A stretch of DNA of 8,095 nt from Bacillota bacterium. GTDB lineage: Bacteria; Bacillota_C; Negativicutes; Sporomusales; Sporomusaceae. The DNA is taken from assembly GCA_023441125.1 (NCBI GenBank), contig JAEZQV010000051.1, positions 1-8,095 on the forward strand. The letters are read 5' to 3'. The notes under the pieces were generated by a model that saw only the letters and a program-made list of their open reading frames with translations, was not told the DNA's origin and made no database searches. Shown here piece after piece: positions 5,097 to 8,095 of this stretch (its first letter is position 1; each line of letters begins with the position of its first letter). The position numbers and the translations under genes are program-made.

Positions 5097-5909
5097 ATGG
5101 GATATTATATCAAAGCCGAAAAGAATGTAAAGTTGTATATAGAGGACCTAAACCCGGAAGGCTGTGAAACCATCCTGTTTATTCACGGCTGGCCTGCCAA
5201 CTCCAGGATGTTTGAATATCAGTTTAACCAGCTGGCCCTGCGGGGACACCGCTGCATTGGCGTTGATGCCAGAGGCTTCGGCAAGTCAGACAAACCTTTG
5301 GACGGCTACTCTTATGACCGGCTGGCTGACGATATCCGCTGTGTAGTCGATGCACTTAATCTCCAGGAAATAACGTTAGCCGGGCATTCTACCGGCGGGG
5401 CGATTGCCATTCGCTATATGGCCCGCCATAACGGCCAGGGGGTAGCTAAATTAGCCCTGTTTGCCGCCGCCGCGCCCAGCCTTATCCGTCGTCCTAATTT
5501 CCCCTATGGACTTTCCCGCGATGAGGTCGTGAAGCTTATTGAGCAGTCTGCAACCGACCGCCCGGCTATGCTCCGGGGGTTTGGCGAAATCTTTTTCTTC
5601 CAGCAGGTTACGCAGCCTTTTGCGGAATGGTTTTTTCAGTTAGGACTGGAAGCTGCCGGCTGGTCGACACTAGCCATTGCCCATGCCTGGCTGGAGGAAG
5701 TGTTATTTGACGACCTGGAAGAAATCCATGTGCCCACTTTAATACTGCATGGTATTCATGACAAGGTTGTTCCTTTCCAGTTAGGCGAAGTGCAACATCA
5801 GAGTATTAAGGACTCTGTGCTGATTCCGTTAAAATTTGGCGGCCATGGCTCTTTTTATGATGAACGGGAAAAATTCAACAAAGAATTGATTCGCTTTATC
5901 GAGGAATAA
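5097..5909 (+). CDS. Alpha/beta-fold hydrolase (270 aa)
   Basis: A soluble serine hydrolase of the alpha/beta-hydrolase superfamily, non-heme haloperoxidase/arylesterase-like subgroup, at the usual length. The oxyanion-hole motif HGWP is at 30-33. The GVDARGFGKSDKP strand-loop is at 55-67. The nucleophile elbow GHSTGG places Ser98. The acidic residue is Asp222 in LILHGIHDKVVP, and the catalytic histidine is His250 in GGHGSF. The cap region (about 135-205) is rich in Phe and Trp (EIFFFQQ, EWFFQ), suggesting a hydrophobic pocket. No signal peptide. The substrate cannot be inferred; esterase, lactonase or perhydrolase are all possible. Shine-Dalgarno support is modest (AGGGGGC, then AAGG near the ATG). 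It ends 2 bp before the stop of the convergent LysM gene, with no hairpin between them. Confidence 0.93.
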   Translation: MGYYIKAEKNVKLYIEDLNPEGCETILFIHGWPANSRMFEYQFNQLALRGHRCIGVDARGFGKSDKPLDGYSYDRLADDIRCVVDALNLQEITLAGHSTGGAIAIRYMARHNGQGVAKLALFAAAAPSLIRRPNFPYGLSRDEVVKLIEQSATDRPAMLRGFGEIFFFQQVTQPFAEWFFQLGLEAAGWSTLAIAHAWLEEVLFDDLEEIHVPTLILHGIHDKVVPFQLGEVQHQSIKDSVLIPLKFGGHGSFYDEREKFNKELIRFIEE

Positions 5910-5911
5910 TT

Positions 5912-6211
5912 TTACTTAACCCAGTAGTTTATTGTCAGCTTGTCACCCGGATGGATATCTCCCGGCTGGCGACCGGCAAATACATTTTGGTTAATCTCAA
6001 GTATCCCATGATAAAATTCACGGATGTCTCGTGGGCCATAGGTGTTTTTCCGGATAAATTGCTCGGATATTTGCCATAAGGTATCACCGCCTTTAACTGT
6101 GTAGATCTCAGACACAAGCTGGCCTTGGGATTGGCTGCTGCTGCCGTAGCCAGCCATCGCTACACAGAATAAAGCCACAATGAATAACTGTTTCAGCATG
6201 GTGATCAACAT
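5912..6211 (-). CDS. Exported LysM-domain protein (99 aa)
   Basis: A short secreted or membrane-anchored protein with one LysM peptidoglycan-binding domain. Residues 1-20 (MLITMLKQLFIVALFCVAMA) are a signal peptide or N-terminal anchor. A Ser/Gln linker (22-32) follows, then the LysM domain from about 36 to 95: YTVKGGDTLWQIS at the front and IHPGDKLTI at the end. Between the halves is a longer connector than in standard LysM (IRKN...GPRDIREFYHGILEINQN). As I recall, that is the style of the YneA-like and spore/cell-envelope LysM proteins of Firmicutes. No catalytic domain is attached. The ATG at 6211 is chosen because GGAGG (6222-6226) lies 10 nt upstream; the frame is open further upstream to 6316, but those starts have no ribosome site. 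No LexA box was seen upstream, which speaks against an SOS-controlled YneA. Confidence 0.85.
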   Translation of the reverse strand: MLITMLKQLFIVALFCVAMAGYGSSSQSQGQLVSEIYTVKGGDTLWQISEQFIRKNTYGPRDIREFYHGILEINQNVFAGRQPGDIHPGDKLTINYWVK

Positions 6212-6329
6212 GGTGAATCTGCCTCCAGTCGGTAAAATGAATTGTCCGGCAATTGGACTGCTTGTACATTCTATGACTGAACGCAGCAATTCATACCATA
6301 TTAATTTACATACCACCGTACGAATAATT

Positions 6330-6345
6330 AATAATAAATATTATT
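6330..6345. repeat. AT-only inverted repeat upstream of the 51-aa gene promoter
   Basis: AATAATA (6330-6336), 2 bp, TATTATT (6339-6345), directly upstream of and touching the -35 box. It could be an operator for a Fur-family regulator or simply an AT-rich UP element; the sequence alone does not decide. Confidence 0.35.
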
Positions 6346-6372
6346 TACAATTGACTATCTTAATTGTATAAT
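6344..6372 (+). promoter_or_regulatory. Strong sigma-A promoter of the 51-aa membrane protein, inside an inverted repeat
   Basis: TTTACA (6344-6349), exactly 17 bp, TATAAT (6367-6372). Transcription should start near 6379, about 46 nt before the ATG. The inverted repeat TACAATT (6346-6352), 9 bp, AATTGTA (6362-6368) spans both boxes, which is the usual place for a repressor site. Confidence 0.72.
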
Positions 6373-6424
6373 AAAGTCAAGGTATAGATTTCCTTTTTTA
6401 AGCAACATGTAAAGGATGATTGGT

Positions 6425-6580
6425 ATGGCAAACGCAACGTGTTATGATAAAGATTGTGATTATGAAGTCACAGAAGCGGAAGAAACTAAATTTGTCGGTG
6501 ATTTTATATTAACTGCCGGAACCACTGTCGCCACCCTGTTCCTCTTGCTGGCATTGCTGTTGCATTCCGCCTTATTTTAA
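6425..6580 (+). CDS. Small single-helix membrane protein (51 aa)
   Basis: Unrecognised 51-residue protein. Residues 1-24 are polar and acidic with two cysteines (C6, C11: ATCYDKDCDYE). Residues 26-51 form one strongly hydrophobic helix (DFILTAGTTVATLFLLLALL to the end), so it should insert in the membrane with almost nothing beyond the helix. ATG 6425 is preceded by AAAGGATG (6411-6418). The excellent promoter at 6344-6372 and the hairpin at 6628-6666 frame it as an independent unit. It diverges from the LysM gene and converges on the Nramp gene. Small proteins of this shape often modulate a membrane partner, but nothing here identifies one; coupling to the neighbouring metal transporter is speculation. 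Confidence 0.7.
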   Translation: MANATCYDKDCDYEVTEAEETKFVGDFILTAGTTVATLFLLLALLLHSALF

Positions 6581-6627
6581 CCGGGAGTATACTTATACTT
6601 GACAGGTTTCTGTGATTTATCGCTAAG

Positions 6628-6666
6628 TAAAGCAGCCTTTAAACTGATTGTTTAAGGGCTGCTTTA
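6628..6666. terminator. Hairpin terminator between convergent 51-aa and Nramp genes
   Basis: TAAAGCAGCCTTTAAAC (6628-6644) pairs with GTTTAAGGGCTGCTTTA (6650-6666) around a 5-nt loop: 17 pairs, one of them G-U. The U content after the stem is modest on both strands, so efficiency is uncertain, but the position between two converging genes fits a shared terminator. Confidence 0.65.
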
Positions 6667-6698
6667 GTATTTGGTACTCCTCCGCCCTTTTTTTAATG

Positions 6699-7955
6699 CT
6701 ATAACCCGAGGATATCAAGCAGCAGCCAGATATTTAAGCCGGTAACAATCGCCGCGATAATCAGTAGTATGCTTTTAAGCAGCGGTGTATTGGCGTATTT
6801 GCCCATTACTTTTGTTGAGGAAGTCAGATATATCTGCAAAAAGATGGTAAAGGGCAACTGAATGCTCAGGATAATTTGTGATATCACCAAGCCGGACAAA
6901 GGATTGGTAATAAAAAAGATAACCAGTACCGCGCAGGCGTAAGTAACAAGCACACCCCAGCGGGTGTGTATATCCTTGATATTATAGGGTTCACGGTAGA
7001 GACCGGCAAAAATAGATCCAGCCGCCATGCCGGCCGTACTTGTGGACGAAAAACCGGAGAACAGTAAAGCCAAGGCAAATATGTAAGCAGCCGCCTGGCC
7101 TAATAAGGGACTCAGAATGCTTTGAGCCTGTTCCAGGGTATCCACGTGCAGGCCGTATTTGAAAAAGGTGGCGGCAGCCAGGATAATCATAGCGCTATTA
7201 ATTGCCCAGCCGATCGACATGGAAAAAAGCGTATCCAGGAACTCATAGTTAAGCTGTCGTTTGATAACCGCTTCATCGGCCAAATTCCATTGTCTGCTTT
7301 GGATAATCTCAGAGTGAAGAAAAAGATTATGGGGCATAACCACTGCGCCCAGTACACTCATAATGATCGGCAGCGATCCTGGCGGAATACTGGGGGTTAC
7401 CGCGCCGGCAGCGGCTGTTGGCCAGTCAACACTGGCCATCGATAATTCTATCAGAAAGGAAAAGCCAATTAAGGATACAAAGCCGATAATCCACTTTTCC
7501 ATGCGGCTGTAGGAATTGGTCCATAGTAAACAACCGGCTGTTACAGCAGCCGCCGCCGAACCGACAGGCAAAGGAACGGAAAAAAGCATTTGCAAAGCAA
7601 GCGCCATCCCCAGGATCTCGGCCACCGCCGTTGCAATTGCCGCTCCCATGGCTGAGCCCAGAACCAGCCGGGTCACCCAGCAAGGTAAAAACATAGTTGC
7701 CGCTTCTGACAAACAGTAGCCGGTGGCAATGCCTAAATGAGCAACATTATGCTGCAGAATAATCAGCATAATCGTAGATAAAGTAACCATCCACAGTAAG
7801 GAATAGCCATAATCTGAACCGGCGGCTATATTGGCCGCCCAGTTTCCGGGGTCAATAAACCCGACGGTGACAAAAATCCCCGGACCTAAATATTTCAATA
7901 ATTCCCTGGCTTTGATATCAGGCCGGTGAATCTTGCGCGGAATCATCCAGTTCAA
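6699..7955 (-). CDS. mntH: Nramp-family divalent metal (Mn2+/Fe2+) transporter, TTG start (418 aa)
   Basis: Proton-coupled importer of manganese and ferrous iron in the inner membrane, normal length for bacterial Nramp, with about eleven hydrophobic segments. The two metal-site motifs are intact: DPGN in helix 1 (D35-N38, within GFIDPGNWAANIAAGS) and MPHN in helix 6 (M207-N210, within GAVVMPHNLFLHS). The Met in helix 6 argues for a transition-metal transporter rather than the Mg-type Nramp relatives. Other family stretches are LGIATGYCLSEA (74-85) and SGFSSTSTAGMAAG (300-313). The start is TTG at 7955, 8 nt from AGGAGGT (7964-7970); the ATG three codons later is too far from it. No manganese riboswitch was recognised upstream, but a TTAG/CTAA palindrome is present at 8063-8077. 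The symbol is a family-level assignment; metal preference is not proven. Confidence 0.9.
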   Translation of the reverse strand: MNWMIPRKIHRPDIKARELLKYLGPGIFVTVGFIDPGNWAANIAAGSDYGYSLLWMVTLSTIMLIILQHNVAHLGIATGYCLSEAATMFLPCWVTRLVLGSAMGAAIATAVAEILGMALALQMLFSVPLPVGSAAAAVTAGCLLWTNSYSRMEKWIIGFVSLIGFSFLIELSMASVDWPTAAAGAVTPSIPPGSLPIIMSVLGAVVMPHNLFLHSEIIQSRQWNLADEAVIKRQLNYEFLDTLFSMSIGWAINSAMIILAAATFFKYGLHVDTLEQAQSILSPLLGQAAAYIFALALLFSGFSSTSTAGMAAGSIFAGLYREPYNIKDIHTRWGVLVTYACAVLVIFFITNPLSGLVISQIILSIQLPFTIFLQIYLTSSTKVMGKYANTPLLKSILLIIAAIVTGLNIWLLLDILGL

Positions 7956-8062
7956 GCTGTGATACCTCCTATAACCATAAAATAATTTAGCTGCAGTAAT
8001 TTTTCCTTGCGCTGATAAAGTATATTCTCCGGCAGGTAATTGTTTTCCTCCGGTATTGATAT

Positions 8063-8077
8063 TTAGTTAATAGCTAA
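8063..8077. promoter_or_regulatory. Palindrome upstream of the Nramp gene, possible metalloregulator site
   Basis: TTAGTTAATAGCTAA is a 15-bp palindrome with a single mismatched pair, about 110 bp before the Nramp start. TTAG...CTAA ends are seen in DtxR-family (MntR/IdeR) boxes, which often control Nramp genes, but the centre does not match a consensus I can state. A weaker imperfect hairpin (CCGGCAGG with CCTCCGG, about 8033-8053) lies between it and the gene. No clear promoter was found. Confidence 0.3.
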
Positions 8078-8095
8078 TTTCGCACAGCATTCCTC

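Noticed and set aside
6212..6316. N-terminal extension of the LysM protein
   Set aside because: The extension is not protein-like, lacks a ribosome site and would bury the signal peptide 36 residues inside the chain.
6212..6424. LexA box that would mark the LysM gene as an SOS-controlled YneA
   Set aside because: No CGAAC-N4-GTTCG-like site is present between the divergent genes.
6599..6627. Promoter starting with a perfect TTGACA
   Set aside because: No acceptable -10 box lies at 16-18 bp and no plus-strand gene follows before the terminator hairpin.
7956..8095. Manganese (yybP-ykoY) riboswitch upstream of the Nramp gene
   Set aside because: The conserved loop sequences of that aptamer are not visible on either strand in the available 140 bp; the region is cut by the window edge, so absence further upstream cannot be stated.

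Overview
The window reads like the chromosome of an anaerobic, spore-former-related Firmicute that has an outer membrane (class Negativicutes, Sporomusa/Pelosinus-like). Two signs conflict unless that is so. Nearly every gene has a strong Gram-positive-type Shine-Dalgarno (GGAGG) site, and several start with TTG. Yet one gene (3156-3683) encodes a secreted beta-barrel protein with the terminal phenylalanine typical of outer-membrane proteins. The taxonomic call is an inference. No mobile element, tRNA, rRNA, CRISPR array or prophage gene was found, and no gap between genes exceeds about 275 bases.

Layout. At the left edge lies the C-terminal two thirds of the chaperone gene htpG (+), closed by a clear terminator. 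A minus-strand block follows (read right to left): a P1-family (DmpA/NylC-type) self-cleaving aminopeptidase with a TTG start, an 8-cysteine 45-residue protein, a terminator, then a second 45-residue protein ending in a CGGCGG tail, and another terminator. Divergent from the peptidase is the beta-barrel gene, whose upstream region carries two perfect GC-rich palindromes. A 20-bp perfect hairpin separates it from a convergent rubredoxin-like zinc-ribbon gene (-).

The middle holds the most unusual structure. A 173-residue protein of unknown function with a four-cysteine C-terminal motif (-) and a 64-residue protein (+) diverge from an AT-rich region. That region contains three copies of a 27-bp inverted repeat (TATAATCACA, 7 bp, TGTGATTATA) placed exactly 44 bp apart. 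They overlap a near-ideal promoter for the minus gene, so the region looks like a dedicated multi-site operator for an uncharacterised regulator.

The right part has an alpha/beta hydrolase (+) that ends 2 bp from a convergent exported LysM protein (-). Next comes a 51-residue single-helix membrane protein (+) with an excellent sigma-A promoter embedded in an inverted repeat. Last is an Nramp-family manganese/iron transporter (-, TTG start) with a TTAG/CTAA palindrome upstream. The genes do not form one pathway. They are mostly single transcription units separated by strong terminators, with an unusually high share of tiny cysteine-bearing or single-helix proteins that standard gene callers often miss.
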